Source: Roseivirga sp. BDSF3-8 (GTDB taxonomy: Bacteria > Bacteroidota > Bacteroidia > Cytophagales > Cyclobacteriaceae). Taken from it: a stretch of DNA of 64,000 nt. The DNA is taken from the NCBI RefSeq assembly GCF_041449215.1, contig NZ_JBGNFV010000001.1, forward strand, positions 1,959,001 to 2,023,000, read 5' to 3'. The notes beneath the pieces were generated by a model. It was given only the letters and a program-made list of their open reading frames with translations. It searched no databases and had not been told where the DNA came from. Numbering within the stretch: the first letter of the stretch is position 1; every line of letters starts with the position of its first letter. Positions 1-9,144 of the stretch are shown here, one piece after another. Both the position numbers and the translations under genes were made by a program.

Positions 1-2
1 AG

Positions 3-452
3 GCAGGCAAAAAAGTAAGTGGAGAGTTTCCTGACATCGCACTGGATGACAAGATCATCGACAATATGTGTATGCAGATGGTGCTTCGCCCAGAGCAATT
101 TGAAGTAGTGGTAGCTACTAACCTATTCGGCGATATTCTGAGCGATCTTGGTGCCGGCCTGGTCGGTGGACTGGGTGTGGTATCGGGAGCGAACATCGGC
201 GATGATATTGCTATATTTGAAGCCGTTCACGGAACTGCCCCTGACATAGCGGGTAAAAACCTCGCTAACCCTACTGCTCTTTTAAGATCTGCTATCATGA
301 TGCTGGATTACCTTGGAGAGAGGGATCATGCCACGAAAATCAATAATGCACTTATGGAAACTTTAAAAAATCCTAACCTGCGTACCGGAGATTTAGGCGG
401 AAGTGCATCCACTAAAGAATTTACCCAAAATATCATTAAAAATTTCGCGTAA
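3..452 (+). CDS. NAD-dependent isocitrate dehydrogenase, 3' part (5' end outside window)
   Basis: This is the C-terminal 149 residues of a beta-decarboxylating dehydrogenase, read in frame from position 3; the start codon lies before the window. The segment [12 protein letters not shown] carries the conserved metal- and substrate-binding aspartates. The loop [13 protein letters not shown] is the NAD-binding signature of the isocitrate dehydrogenase branch; isopropylmalate dehydrogenases usually have a serine in place of that threonine. The family oxidises isocitrate to 2-oxoglutarate in the TCA cycle in the cytoplasm. The ATG at 66 is internal and should not be used as a start. Isopropylmalate dehydrogenase is the main alternative, judged less likely from the loop. 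Confidence 0.9.
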   Translation, partial: AGKKVSGEFPDIALDDKIIDNMCMQMVLRPEQFEVVVATNLFGDILSDLGAGLVGGLGVVSGANIGDDIAIFEAVHGTAPDIAGKNLANPTALLRSAIMMLDYLGERDHATKINNALMETLKNPNLRTGDLGGSASTKEFTQNIIKNFA

Positions 453-459
453 AATTTGA

Positions 460-467
460 TATTTTTG
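460..467 (+). promoter_or_regulatory. Bacteroidota -7 box upstream of the DUF1573 gene
   Basis: TATTTTTG matches the Bacteroidota -7 consensus TAnnTTTG exactly and lies 44 bases before the ATG at 512. No clear TTG element is seen 19-21 bases upstream, so this is a partial match. Confidence 0.4.
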
Positions 468-511
468 GCGGATTCTGTGTTATAGGATAGATCAAAAAAT
501 TATTGAGCATC

Positions 512-1051
512 ATGAGAAAAAATCTTCTTAGAATTCTAGCTGTATCGATGCCCGTAATCATACTGACCAGCTGTGCGGACGCCGAACTTGAAAAGAGGGT
601 TGCCGACCTGGAAGAGCGGGTAGCGAAAGTAGAAAACGGTGGAATGACAGCCACAAACGAAATGCCACCTGTGCAACAGGTAAGCAATATGGAAAAGGAG
701 AAGCCTGAAGGCCCTCTTCCTGAAATCAAGTTTGCTGAAGAAAGCCATGACTTTGGTACTATTAACGAAGGCGACGTTGTGGAGCATACGTTTAGTTTTA
801 CTAATACTGGTGAAAAGCCCCTGGTAATCAGTAATGCGGCTGCATCTTGCGGTTGTACGGTGCCTTCATGGCCTAAAGACCCTATCGCCCCTGGTGAGAC
901 TGGCGAGATAACTGCTCGTTTCAACAGTACCGGTAAGCCTAACCAGCAGTCTAAAACTATTACCATTACTGCGAATACATATCCTGAAAAGAATGTGCTT
1001 CGTATTAAGGCGAATGTACTGCCTAAAACTAATGGCCCTGTTAGCCAGTAA
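512..1051 (+). CDS. DUF1573 domain lipoprotein
   Basis: A 179-residue exported protein. Residues 1-21 form a lipoprotein signal peptide ending in the lipobox ILTSC, so the mature protein should be anchored at Cys21. Residues 24-42 are a short heptad-like coiled coil (AELEKRVADLEERVAKVEN). The rest is a DUF1573 immunoglobulin-like domain, with the typical HDFGTINEGD entry and the SCGCTVP motif. The family has no established biochemical role. I chose ATG 512; an in-frame TTG at 503 would add three residues before the signal peptide. It precedes yajC by 38 bases and may share its transcript. Confidence 0.85.
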   Translation: MRKNLLRILAVSMPVIILTSCADAELEKRVADLEERVAKVENGGMTATNEMPPVQQVSNMEKEKPEGPLPEIKFAEESHDFGTINEGDVVEHTFSFTNTGEKPLVISNAAASCGCTVPSWPKDPIAPGETGEITARFNSTGKPNQQSKTITITANTYPEKNVLRIKANVLPKTNGPVSQ

Positions 1052-1089
1052 TGGTTATTCGATTACGACACGCTTTTAAATAAAATAGA

Positions 1090-1407
1090 ATGTTTTTACA
1101 GGCAGCAGGCGGTGACGCCATGCAGACGTTGTTCCTTCTTGGTGGTATGGCGATCATATTTTACTTCTTTATGATCCGCCCACAGCAGAAGAAACAAAAA
1201 GATCAAAGGACTTTTGTAGACCAGATAAAAAAAGGTGATAGTGTAGTTACTATTGGTGGTATCCATGGTAAGGTATTCTCAGTAGACAATGAGACTATTA
1301 CTATTGAAGTGGATCGTGGTTACAAAATGACTATTGAGAAAACGGCGGTTTCTTTTGAGAACAGCCGTAAAGCTTCTGAAAAGCCCGTAAAAAAAGAAAA
1401 GGACTAG
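1090..1407 (+). CDS. yajC: preprotein translocase subunit YajC
   Basis: A 105-residue inner-membrane protein. One N-terminal membrane segment (about residues 11-27) is followed by the family hallmark [12 protein letters not shown] and a cytoplasmic domain with the pattern [14 protein letters not shown]. YajC associates with SecDF and the Sec translocon and is accessory for protein export. The length is normal for the family. It lies nine bases before the YbbR-like gene and begins the yajC, ybbR, coaE run, an order often met in Bacteroidota. Confidence 0.95.
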   Translation: MFLQAAGGDAMQTLFLLGGMAIIFYFFMIRPQQKKQKDQRTFVDQIKKGDSVVTIGGIHGKVFSVDNETITIEVDRGYKMTIEKTAVSFENSRKASEKPVKKEKD

Positions 1408-1416
1408 GCTTACTTT

Positions 1417-2406
1417 GTGAACAGAGTAAAACGCATCCTAAATAATTTATCTGTCTCTTATACAAGACGTAACAGAGGCAGCACCAACTGGAAGGTAGTG
1501 GTATTATGCTTTATAGCAGCCACTACCTTTTGGCTTTTTAGTGCATTGAACGAAAGCCATACTGCACAGATAAGCTACCCTGTACAGTTTGAGCTGGCAG
1601 ACAGCAATATAGTAGTGATGGAAGAACTCCCCCAACGGGTACCTATAAGTGTTACCGGTGGAGGGTGGAATTTGCTTAGACGCACCTTCTGGTTTGATAT
1701 CCAGCCACTTGTGATTACTGTCACTAATCCTACTGAACAAAAATACCTCTTGGGAAGAAGCTTACTGGGCAGCTTCCGGGATCATATGGAAGAGGTGGAA
1801 GTAAACGCAGTGTTTCAGGACACCTTGTACCTGAATGTAGAAAGACGCATTAGAAAAAAGGTGCCGGTCATGGTAGACACTATGGCTATCTACATAAGGA
1901 AAAATTACCGCCGGAATACACCGGTAGTGCTCACTCCTGATTCGGTAGAATTTATCGGCCCACAGTCTGAGGTGGATTCTTTGCCTGATACCGTTTGGAT
2001 TAGTGTTGAGCCAAAAGACATTGACCAGGATTTTTTCGAAGAATTTAATGTAGAGCCGGAAAACGCGCCTCACAGCCGTGTGGATCCGCCTTACATTACT
2101 ATGAAGTTTGGCATTAAGAAACTGCAGGAGGTTAGCGGCCAGGTAACTATAGACCCGATATTCTTCCCGGATGACGGGCTGATGCTGAGTGACACGATTG
2201 CAGAGGTGACTATACTGGTTTATGAAGAACAGGTAAGTATGCTTAAGCCGGATAACCTTCAAATAGTAGCGGACTATCGCAAAATGAAACGCGACAGTAC
2301 AATTCTGCCGGAAATAGTCTATGTACCCGATAAGGTTCTGGGTGTGATTATGGATAGTGTACGTATCAAAGTATTAAAACGTCCGGTGACAAATGACGAG
2401 CAATAA
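1417..2406 (+). CDS. YbbR-like domain protein (CdaR-like)
   Basis: A 329-residue membrane-anchored protein starting at GTG 1417. A single transmembrane helix at about residues 27-45 (VVVLCFIAATTFWLFSALN) is followed by an extracytoplasmic region of YbbR-type beta modules, for example YPVQFELADSNIVVMEELPQ and a later SVEFIGPQSEVD repeat. In Firmicutes, YbbR (CdaR) regulates the diadenylate cyclase CdaA. No cdaA is next to this gene, so that role is not implied here. The end overlaps coaE by 14 bases, which suggests translational coupling. Confidence 0.8.
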   Translation: MNRVKRILNNLSVSYTRRNRGSTNWKVVVLCFIAATTFWLFSALNESHTAQISYPVQFELADSNIVVMEELPQRVPISVTGGGWNLLRRTFWFDIQPLVITVTNPTEQKYLLGRSLLGSFRDHMEEVEVNAVFQDTLYLNVERRIRKKVPVMVDTMAIYIRKNYRRNTPVVLTPDSVEFIGPQSEVDSLPDTVWISVEPKDIDQDFFEEFNVEPENAPHSRVDPPYITMKFGIKKLQEVSGQVTIDPIFFPDDGLMLSDTIAEVTILVYEEQVSMLKPDNLQIVADYRKMKRDSTILPEIVYVPDKVLGVIMDSVRIKVLKRPVTNDEQ

Positions 2407-3013
2407 GGGTCCGTTAAAAGTAGGCCTCACAGGGGGTATAGGCGCGGGTAAGTCCGTAGTGGCAAAGGTATTTGCCGTATTGGGAGTACCAGTATATGAG
2501 GCAGATGACAGGGCAAAGTACCTGCTGACTCATGACACTGTACTAAAGCAGTCTGTAACAGACGCCTTTGGAAAGGACGCCTACCTTGAAAACGGGGAGC
2601 CTAACAGGCCTTATCTTGCCGAAAAGGTATTTGGTGATGAGGAGCGGCTGGCTGTTCTGAACGGACTGGTACATCCCAGGATAGGTGAGGATTTTGCCGA
2701 ATGGCATATGGCTAATGAAGGCGCTCCTTATGTATTAAAAGTAGCTGCCCTGCTTTTTGAAAGCGGCTCTTACCACCAACTGGATAAGATTATTACCGTG
2801 AGTGCCAGTGAAAAGGAGCGGGTGGAACGTACCCTCATGCGTGACCAGCACCGCAGCCAGGCACAGATAAGAAGCATTATTGAAAGGCAGATGCCGGCCC
2901 AAGAGAAGGAGCTTCAGTCAAACTTTGTCATTAAAAATGACAAGGGGGATGCAGTGATCCCCCAGGTATTAGACTTACATAAAAAGCTGCTTACTCTTTC
3001 GGAAAAGAGGTAG
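2393..3013 (+). CDS. coaE: dephospho-CoA kinase
   Basis: A 206-residue cytoplasmic P-loop kinase that phosphorylates dephospho-CoA in the last step of coenzyme A synthesis. The Walker A motif GLTGGIGAGKS spans residues 11-21. The segment VYEADDRAK holds the conserved catalytic and substrate-binding Asp, and LVHPRIGEDF and the lid region RTLMRDQHRS also fit the family. The length is standard. ATG 2393 lies inside the end of the YbbR-like gene. The gene converges on the short-chain dehydrogenase, with six bases between stop codons. Confidence 0.95.
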   Translation: MTSNKGPLKVGLTGGIGAGKSVVAKVFAVLGVPVYEADDRAKYLLTHDTVLKQSVTDAFGKDAYLENGEPNRPYLAEKVFGDEERLAVLNGLVHPRIGEDFAEWHMANEGAPYVLKVAALLFESGSYHQLDKIITVSASEKERVERTLMRDQHRSQAQIRSIIERQMPAQEKELQSNFVIKNDKGDAVIPQVLDLHKKLLTLSEKR

Positions 3014-3019
3014 TGAACG

Positions 3020-3727
3020 TTACTTCCACGGATTAGTGGCCCAGACGGCCAGCTCAGGAATAAATCCCCGATCGTCCATTTGAAGGGCTGATGTAATTGC
3101 GTGGGCAATCTCACGACTCCTTAGCTTATTGGCTTCCTCGTCACGCTCCTCTCTGTCTTTGTTTCCAAAAGCGGTTGTTACCTCGCTGGGGTTTATCAGC
3201 ATAACACGAATATTGTGCTTACGCAGCTCTGCCTGCCAGCATTGGGTCATCCCCCTGAGTGCAAACTTGCTGCTGGCGTACACCGTACCTCTTTCAAAGC
3301 CTTTCGTGCCAGCGGTGGAGCCAATATTAATGATGCTTCCGTGCCCCTGCTTTTTGAAGATCTCTGCCGCTAGCTGACTCATCATAGCAACTCCCATAAC
3401 GTTTACAGAATAAACGCTTAAAAAATCATCGGCTGTTACTTCAGAAAGCGGAGAAAAGCCTCCTCCAATACCAGCATTGTTTATCAGCACATCCAGCCCC
3501 CCCATGAGCTGGGTAGTTTGTTGGTATGTATGCTTTACCTCTTCAGGCTGCGACACATCGGCCACGACGTATTGGGCGCCGGTCTCCTCAGCAGCTTCTT
3601 TCAGACGATCTTCATTTCGGCCGGTAATAACTACTTTAGCACCGGCATCCACAAGCATTTTAGCTGTGGCTTTTCCAATACCAAGGCTTCCTCCTGTCAA
3701 TAATACTTTAGCTTGTTTAAGATTCAT
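3020..3727 (-). CDS. short-chain dehydrogenase/reductase
   Basis: A 235-residue classical SDR. The N-terminal nucleotide-binding motif is TGGSLGIGKA (glycines at about residues 11-17), NNAG is at about 87-90, and the catalytic Ser and YxxxK appear in INIGSTAG and TVYASSKFAL. The TGR-type sequence after the second beta strand favours NADPH. The substrate cannot be inferred. 3-oxoacyl-ACP reductase-like and general ketoreductase activity are both possible. It lies 20 bases beyond the start of the M14 peptidase gene on the same strand and may be co-transcribed with it. Confidence 0.85.
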   Translation of the reverse strand: MNLKQAKVLLTGGSLGIGKATAKMLVDAGAKVVITGRNEDRLKEAAEETGAQYVVADVSQPEEVKHTYQQTTQLMGGLDVLINNAGIGGGFSPLSEVTADDFLSVYSVNVMGVAMMSQLAAEIFKKQGHGSIINIGSTAGTKGFERGTVYASSKFALRGMTQCWQAELRKHNIRVMLINPSEVTTAFGNKDREERDEEANKLRSREIAHAITSALQMDDRGFIPELAVWATNPWK

Positions 3728-3747
3728 GTCGTCTTCTGTTTTATATT

Positions 3748-5481
3748 CTAATTAACCCTGTAAATGGGGTAGCGCAAATAGGCCTTTTCAAAGTAAGGGG
3801 TGCGCTCAAAAATGAACTGAAGCTGGGCATAAGGGTTTTGGGCAAAGGCTTCATCTTCCTGTTGTTTTTGCTGCAGCGCTTTTCTCAACCCGGGGTCTTC
3901 AGCGAGGTAACGGGCTGCGAGGTCTTCGAAAACATAGGCACTAAAGCCTTCTTTTTGCTGAAGAATGGCATCGAAATAGTTCCAGTTAAAGAAAGAATCG
4001 CGTCCTGCAGGTTCAAGTACTTCCACCACATAGCGGTCGGTGTCTGTGCCGGTAGGTACAATCCAGCTACCAGCGGGGATGGATAGTCTTTTAACAGTCT
4101 TTTCTACTTGTGTATCGTAGTGAGAGTAGTGATTTTCATAAGGCCTCTGCATGGTCTTATAGTGGGCTATATGGTATAGCTCTACCTCTATAGTAGAGTC
4201 CTGGTCTAGCTGTGTCATCTCTACCTCATTTATTTTAAGCAGCTCGGCGACCTCATACCAGCCCGGAGGTATGATATAGGCTTGAGGTTTTTCCACTACA
4301 TCTTTAGGCCGGTAGGTGTCATAGAAAGGTACTTTGGCTGTAAATGGCTTTTGCCGGTCGTAATATAACCGCTGAAGACCAGACACTTCACTCTCCTGCA
4401 TTTCCCACTCATATCCTTTAAGGGTGATTTGGCGGTAGGCGGTGGTATCGTGCTCCCAGTTGAGGGGAAACTCTTCTTGTTTCCTGACCATTTCTCTGTC
4501 TTTTTCTCTATGAGAAAGTATAAGTTCACGATCTTTTGCCGCGGCCTGAAGCATGCTTTCCATGAGTGCATAGGTAGCCTCCACGCGACTGTGGTAGGGC
4601 TTGAGCATGTGAGTCTCGGCGGTAAAGCCAATGGATTGAAACAGGGTAGCGTATCCACTGCTATAGCGGGGCGAATCATAGAACTGGTTCCAGCCTTTCT
4701 CGGGTGTAGTCCCCCATACATTTACATAGGGCACCATTGGGAAGCCGGCTTTTTCCATATAGGCATAAAGGGAGGGCTCCAATTGAGATTGCAGGTAGCT
4801 GCCGAGGTTACCGCCGAGCTTATTGTGCTGGGTGGTGAGCAATGTCATCACATGCTGGTAATCTGCTCCATTACTGACATGATTATCCAGGAAAAGCTCA
4901 GGGTCAAGGTATTGAAAAATTTTGGCGAAGGTGCGGGCATTTTTACTATCTGCCTTTATAAAATCCCGGTTCAGATCCAGGTTACGGGCATTCCCTCTAA
5001 AACCTTTGGCTACGGGGCCATTTTGGTTAACCCGGGTATGCTCCATACGATTGAGCGCGCCTCCGATATTATATAGGGGAATAATCCCCAACAGCACTTT
5101 ATCCAGTTCCTTTTGCTTTCGCTTATCTTTGAGCAGGTCTCTTATTAACATCATGCTGGCATCAATGCCATCTGGCTCACCAGGGTGTATGCCATTATTG
5201 ACAAGCATAGTAATGTAGCCTTTCTCTTTCAGTTCAGACACATTAAACTCTCCTTCAGTCGAAAAAAGAACCAGATGAAGCGGTTTTCCACTATCGGTTT
5301 CTCCCATTTCCATTAATTTTACCTGGGAATGCTCTGCGGCCAGTGATTTATACCAGGCAATAACCTCTTGATAGGTCGCGGTTTCTGTTTTACCGCTTTT
5401 TTCGTAGGCAGTTTTCTGTGCTACAAGGGGAAAGGAGGCGAGGAGAGCACTCACCATGACAATAAGGTTCTTTTTCAGCAT
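3748..5481 (-). CDS. secreted M14-family zinc carboxypeptidase
   Basis: A 577-residue exported metallopeptidase. Residues 1-21 are a Sec signal peptide ending near LVAQ. The M14 zinc site is visible: NNGIHPGEPDG carries the His and Glu ligands, and DNHVSNGAD further on supplies the third His. GFTAETHML is the likely catalytic-Glu region. The C-terminal 250 residues are a family-specific extension of unknown use. There is no type IX secretion C-terminal domain, so it is probably periplasmic or released by another route. It is divergent from the TonB-dependent receptor gene. Peptide or peptidoglycan substrates are both possible. Confidence 0.85.
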   Translation of the reverse strand: MLKKNLIVMVSALLASFPLVAQKTAYEKSGKTETATYQEVIAWYKSLAAEHSQVKLMEMGETDSGKPLHLVLFSTEGEFNVSELKEKGYITMLVNNGIHPGEPDGIDASMMLIRDLLKDKRKQKELDKVLLGIIPLYNIGGALNRMEHTRVNQNGPVAKGFRGNARNLDLNRDFIKADSKNARTFAKIFQYLDPELFLDNHVSNGADYQHVMTLLTTQHNKLGGNLGSYLQSQLEPSLYAYMEKAGFPMVPYVNVWGTTPEKGWNQFYDSPRYSSGYATLFQSIGFTAETHMLKPYHSRVEATYALMESMLQAAAKDRELILSHREKDREMVRKQEEFPLNWEHDTTAYRQITLKGYEWEMQESEVSGLQRLYYDRQKPFTAKVPFYDTYRPKDVVEKPQAYIIPPGWYEVAELLKINEVEMTQLDQDSTIEVELYHIAHYKTMQRPYENHYSHYDTQVEKTVKRLSIPAGSWIVPTGTDTDRYVVEVLEPAGRDSFFNWNYFDAILQQKEGFSAYVFEDLAARYLAEDPGLRKALQQKQQEDEAFAQNPYAQLQFIFERTPYFEKAYLRYPIYRVN

Positions 5482-5577
5482 GGGTTAGATTCTGATTAAA
5501 AACCTTTAAGTTAAAAATTAATTGTCATTACGAATCCGGCGGGCATAAAAGCCGGTATACTTTTTACTAATACACGC

Positions 5578-7839
5578 ATGTCTATAGTCTCAAAGTGGGT
5601 GGTTGTCCTATTGACCATCTGTATTTACATGGTCCCTGAAGTATATGGACAGACAATTCTCATAAGGGATTCCGAAACGGGTAAGCCTGTAGAAGGGGTG
5701 GTAATACGTATAATAGCCAGTGCCCGTGCTGAAATTAGTGATGCCTATGGTCAGGCGGCTATACCGGAAGGGTATACTGAGGATAAAAGTCTACTTGTGA
5801 CCCATACTGCCTATTCTACGGAGGTCCTCACAGGAAAGCTACCCGATGTGATATTTCTGGAAACTAAAACTTACGGCCTACAGGAGGTAGAGGTTTACGG
5901 ATTCGGGGATAGAAGAGCGCTTCTGGGTACGGAGGGGCCAGTTGTGGGGCTAACCTCACAGGACATAGAGCGGTTTCAAACGCAGACTTTATTACCGGCG
6001 GTCAATTATGTGCCGGGGGTGCGGCTGGAGGAGCGGGCTGCAGGAAGTTACCGTGTAGCCATACGGGGCACGCTGCTCAGGTCTCCCTTCGGTGTTCGAA
6101 ATGTGAAGGTGTATCTGAATGGACTGCCTTTTACAGAGGCTAATGGCAATACGCCTCTAAACCTGATAGACCCGGCGCTGATGGGGTCTGTGGAGATTCT
6201 GAAGGGCCCTTCGGGTAGTCGCTTCGGCGCTGGCCTGGGTGGTGTGATCAGGCTGGAGGGTATACATGAAGATGGTCCGTTCCTGTCGGTGATAGCGCAG
6301 ACTGGATCCTACGGGATGCAAAAGTTCAGTCTGCAGGGGAGGGTAACGGATAGCCTTCACAGCCATTCGGTAGCTTTTGCCAGGCAGCAGAGTGACGGGT
6401 ACCGTGACCATAATGCGCTGGAAAGGGAGTCTGTCTTTTACCAGGGAAGGTTCTCTACTGGTGAGAAGGAATCGCTCTATGTAGACCTGCTTTACAGTGA
6501 CCTGTTTTATGAAATACCAGGAGGACTGACCCGGGCACAAAATGATGAAGACCGCAGGCAGGGGCGGCCGGGTAGCGAGGAGCAAAATGCCTCGATAGGC
6601 CTTGAGGCTGCATGGGGTGGCGTACGCCACGAAAAGGTCTGGGAAAGTGGTGTAGAGACCCATGTGGGAATCTACGGATACGGTAGTTTTTTTAACCACC
6701 CTTTTATAACAGACTACAAACGTGAACACCAGGTGGCCGGTGGGGGCCGAGGCACTGCCCGTAAAACCTGGGGGGGCTTTACTCTGTCCGGAGGAGGTGA
6801 GTATCAAAAGGAGATCATCTCTGCCCGGAACCTGGGAAATGTGAATGGTCAGCCGGATACACTTCGGTTTGATGACGAAATTGCTAATAAAAGCTGGTTG
6901 GCGTTTTTAAGTGCCGGTTATACATGGCCAAGACTGGAGGTGTCGGCGGGAGTAAGTGTGAATAACCTTAGCTACAGCCTCTACCGGATATTAGACGCGG
7001 CGGGAGATACGAGCTATACAGTGAACCGCGATTTTGCTGATGTCTGGTCTCCCAGGGTGGCCGTAAGTTACCGGCTGACAGACAGGCTGTACAGCCATGC
7101 AAGTGTGAGTTATGGGTTTTCCCCTCCTACCCTGGATGAATTCCGCACTAATGAAGGGTCGATAGACCGTAGCCTGGAGGCGGAGAAAGGTATCAACACC
7201 GAAGTAGGCGTGAGGGGCTACATAGCAGAAGGGCTCAGCGTAGATGTCTCAGGCTTCTATCTGAGGCAAAAGGAAACTATAGTCACGCGCACTGCCTCCT
7301 CCGGGGTGGTGCTTTTCGATAATGCGGGCAGTACAGACCAGTATGGGGTAGAAGGACTCATCCAATACATTAAACGATTCAAGGCTTTGTATTGGATAAA
7401 GGGGTGGATGATACAGGCAAGCTATACGGGGTATAACTTTCGATTTGAAGATTACGTAAAAAATGAAACGGATTTTAGCGGCAACCGCCTGCCGGGCGCA
7501 GCCCCTCACCGGCTTACTTTTTTGACGGACCTTACTATTCAGAAAGGCTTTTATCTGAACGGGGGCTATACGAATACGGCTCCTATTCCGCTGGACGATG
7601 GGAATACGGTATATAGTGACCGGGTGCATATGGTGAGAGTGAAAGCCGGATGGAAAGGTATAGTGGGTAACAGGCTTCGGCTGGATGTATTTGGCGGGTC
7701 GGATAATGCACTGAATAGAACCTTTAGCCTGGGTAATGACCTGAATGCATTTGGGGGCCGGTACTTTCAGCCAGCCCCTGACCGGACTTTTTATGCAGGG
7801 TTGACGCTTTCTTATTTTAGAACATCACAGGAACGATAG
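5578..7839 (+). CDS. TonB-dependent outer-membrane receptor
   Basis: A 753-residue outer-membrane transporter. After a signal peptide (cleavage near VYGQ) there is a short carboxypeptidase-regulatory-like beta domain (about residues 27-90). A plug domain follows, with PAVNYVPGVRLEER and PSGSRFGAGLGGVIRLEG. The rest is a 22-strand-type barrel with alternating aromatic strands ending in a C-terminal Phe-rich strand (TFYAGLTLSYF). No SusD-like partner is next to it and it is shorter than SusC proteins, so it is a lone receptor closer to FecA/siderophore or cobalamin types. The substrate is unknown. A nitroreductase gene follows after seven bases. Confidence 0.9.
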   Translation: MSIVSKWVVVLLTICIYMVPEVYGQTILIRDSETGKPVEGVVIRIIASARAEISDAYGQAAIPEGYTEDKSLLVTHTAYSTEVLTGKLPDVIFLETKTYGLQEVEVYGFGDRRALLGTEGPVVGLTSQDIERFQTQTLLPAVNYVPGVRLEERAAGSYRVAIRGTLLRSPFGVRNVKVYLNGLPFTEANGNTPLNLIDPALMGSVEILKGPSGSRFGAGLGGVIRLEGIHEDGPFLSVIAQTGSYGMQKFSLQGRVTDSLHSHSVAFARQQSDGYRDHNALERESVFYQGRFSTGEKESLYVDLLYSDLFYEIPGGLTRAQNDEDRRQGRPGSEEQNASIGLEAAWGGVRHEKVWESGVETHVGIYGYGSFFNHPFITDYKREHQVAGGGRGTARKTWGGFTLSGGGEYQKEIISARNLGNVNGQPDTLRFDDEIANKSWLAFLSAGYTWPRLEVSAGVSVNNLSYSLYRILDAAGDTSYTVNRDFADVWSPRVAVSYRLTDRLYSHASVSYGFSPPTLDEFRTNEGSIDRSLEAEKGINTEVGVRGYIAEGLSVDVSGFYLRQKETIVTRTASSGVVLFDNAGSTDQYGVEGLIQYIKRFKALYWIKGWMIQASYTGYNFRFEDYVKNETDFSGNRLPGAAPHRLTFLTDLTIQKGFYLNGGYTNTAPIPLDDGNTVYSDRVHMVRVKAGWKGIVGNRLRLDVFGGSDNALNRTFSLGNDLNAFGGRYFQPAPDRTFYAGLTLSYFRTSQER

Positions 7840-7846
7840 CTAATTC

Positions 7847-8437
7847 ATGAATTTTAATACTGAAGAGGTAAACAAGCTTATCAGAAACAGACGCTCTATC
7901 TACCCGAAAATGTACAGCGGGGAAAAGGTGGACCGCAAAATAATCGAGCAGATGCTGGAAAATGCGAATTGGGCCCCTACTCATGGGAAGACGGAGCCCT
8001 GGCGCTTTGTGGTGTTTTCAGGAGAGGGGATCAGGACATTTACCGACCTGCAGGCGGCTACTTATAAAGTAAGTGCTGAAAAGCAAGGAAAATTCGAAGA
8101 GAAGAAATACGAAAAGTTGAAGACAAAGCCTTTACTGGCGTCGCACATCATTGCTATCATAATGAAACGTGATGCTAAAGGTAAGATACCGGCAATAGAA
8201 GAGGTAGAGGCAACGGCGTGCGCGGTTCAGAATATGTACCTGACGGCCACGGCATACGGTGTAGGATGCTACTGGAGCTCGGGAGGGATGACATACCTGC
8301 CGGAAGCAAAGGAGCACTTTTCACTTGAAGAAGAGGACCAACTCCTTGGATTCTTATACGTAGGCATGCCGGGTGAAAAGTGGCCGGATGGCAAACGCGG
8401 GCCGCTGGAGGAGAAGGTGCAGTGGGTGGAAGACTAA
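7847..8437 (+). CDS. nitroreductase-family FMN enzyme
   Basis: A 196-residue FMN-dependent oxidoreductase. The N-terminal RNRRSIYPKMYSGEKVD and ENANWAPTHGKTEPWRF are the usual FMN-contact signatures, and the central ATACAVQNMYLTATAYGVGCYWSSG is the conserved helix and loop near the active site. It resembles the short YdjA-like subgroup. The physiological substrate of these enzymes is often unknown. Because it follows the TonB-dependent receptor by seven bases, the two are probably co-transcribed. The stop overlaps the stop of the convergent methyltransferase gene. Confidence 0.88.
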   Translation: MNFNTEEVNKLIRNRRSIYPKMYSGEKVDRKIIEQMLENANWAPTHGKTEPWRFVVFSGEGIRTFTDLQAATYKVSAEKQGKFEEKKYEKLKTKPLLASHIIAIIMKRDAKGKIPAIEEVEATACAVQNMYLTATAYGVGCYWSSGGMTYLPEAKEHFSLEEEDQLLGFLYVGMPGEKWPDGKRGPLEEKVQWVED

Positions 8438-9144
8438 TGCCTGGCGATGAGCTGCCAACGGAAGGCCCAGTACCACCCGAGATCATAGGAATGAATGCCG
8501 CTGGCGTTCATTAAAGTTTCGAGGTCTGAGCGGCTAAAGGCCCTGAGCACGCTCAGGGGGGCATCATTTTGTACCATGGGGGAGTTGGAAAACAGCCTCG
8601 TAAGTATTTTGATGCTGTGATAGGCAAACCAATGGCGGTGAAGGTCATTGATGATAAACCCCAGGGCAGACTGCTCGTACATGGTACGAAACATCTGCGT
8701 AAGCTCTTCATTGGTGAAGTGATGTGTGAAGAGGCTACAGTTGACTATGTCGAACCGGCTTTGCCGGTATTCCTCGGAGAAGATGTCAATAACCCGGTAG
8801 TCAATCTCCGGATATTCTGAGGTGTTTTCTTCTGCCATACTTATGATGTGTGGGTTAGCGTCCACGCCGGTCAGTTGGAGCTTAATACCTTTGCTACGCC
8901 CCCACCTGGCCATTTTCACCAGCATATCACCTCCTCCACATCCAATGTCTGCAATATGAAGCAACCGACCAGGGGCTTTTCCCTTGACTAGTTTGTTCAA
9001 TCCGGAAATAGAAACGGCATTTCCTCCGAGGTTACGGTTGATGACCTCGAGTTCGCGGAGAGTAACGGCCATCTCCTGGCCACCACTGTCGAGGTCATCC
9101 ATTATTTCCCTTTCGTAGGAGCGCTGGCTAAACCGGTTGCTCAT
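8434..9144 (-). CDS. class I SAM-dependent methyltransferase of the type III PKS group
   Basis: A 236-residue methyltransferase. The SAM-binding motif I is HIADIGCGGGDML, followed by the acidic end of strand 2 (TGVDANP) and motif IV region DIVNCSLFTHHF. It lies downstream of the type III polyketide synthase, which it overlaps by 17 bases when ATG 9144 (MSNRFSQRSYE) is used. A longer frame reaches 9213, but those 23 extra residues lie entirely inside the synthase gene and look non-native. By analogy with SrsB of Streptomyces griseus it may O- or C-methylate the synthase product. That is inference from context. Confidence 0.82.
   Translation of the reverse strand: MSNRFSQRSYEREIMDDLDSGGQEMAVTLRELEVINRNLGGNAVSISGLNKLVKGKAPGRLLHIADIGCGGGDMLVKMARWGRSKGIKLQLTGVDANPHIISMAEENTSEYPEIDYRVIDIFSEEYRQSRFDIVNCSLFTHHFTNEELTQMFRTMYEQSALGFIINDLHRHWFAYHSIKILTRLFSNSPMVQNDAPLSVLRAFSRSDLETLMNASGIHSYDLGWYWAFRWQLIARH

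Noticed and set aside
436-966. Long minus-strand open frame of 176 codons
   Set aside because: It lies opposite the DUF1573 gene, has no domain or sensible start, and follows the composition of a shadow frame.
4429-5076. 215-codon plus-strand frame opposite the M14 peptidase
   Set aside because: It mirrors the peptidase gene, has no recognisable motif and no separate promoter.
5578-7839. SusC-type reading of the TonB-dependent receptor
   Set aside because: It is too short, lacks the SusC plug signature and has no SusD gene next to it.
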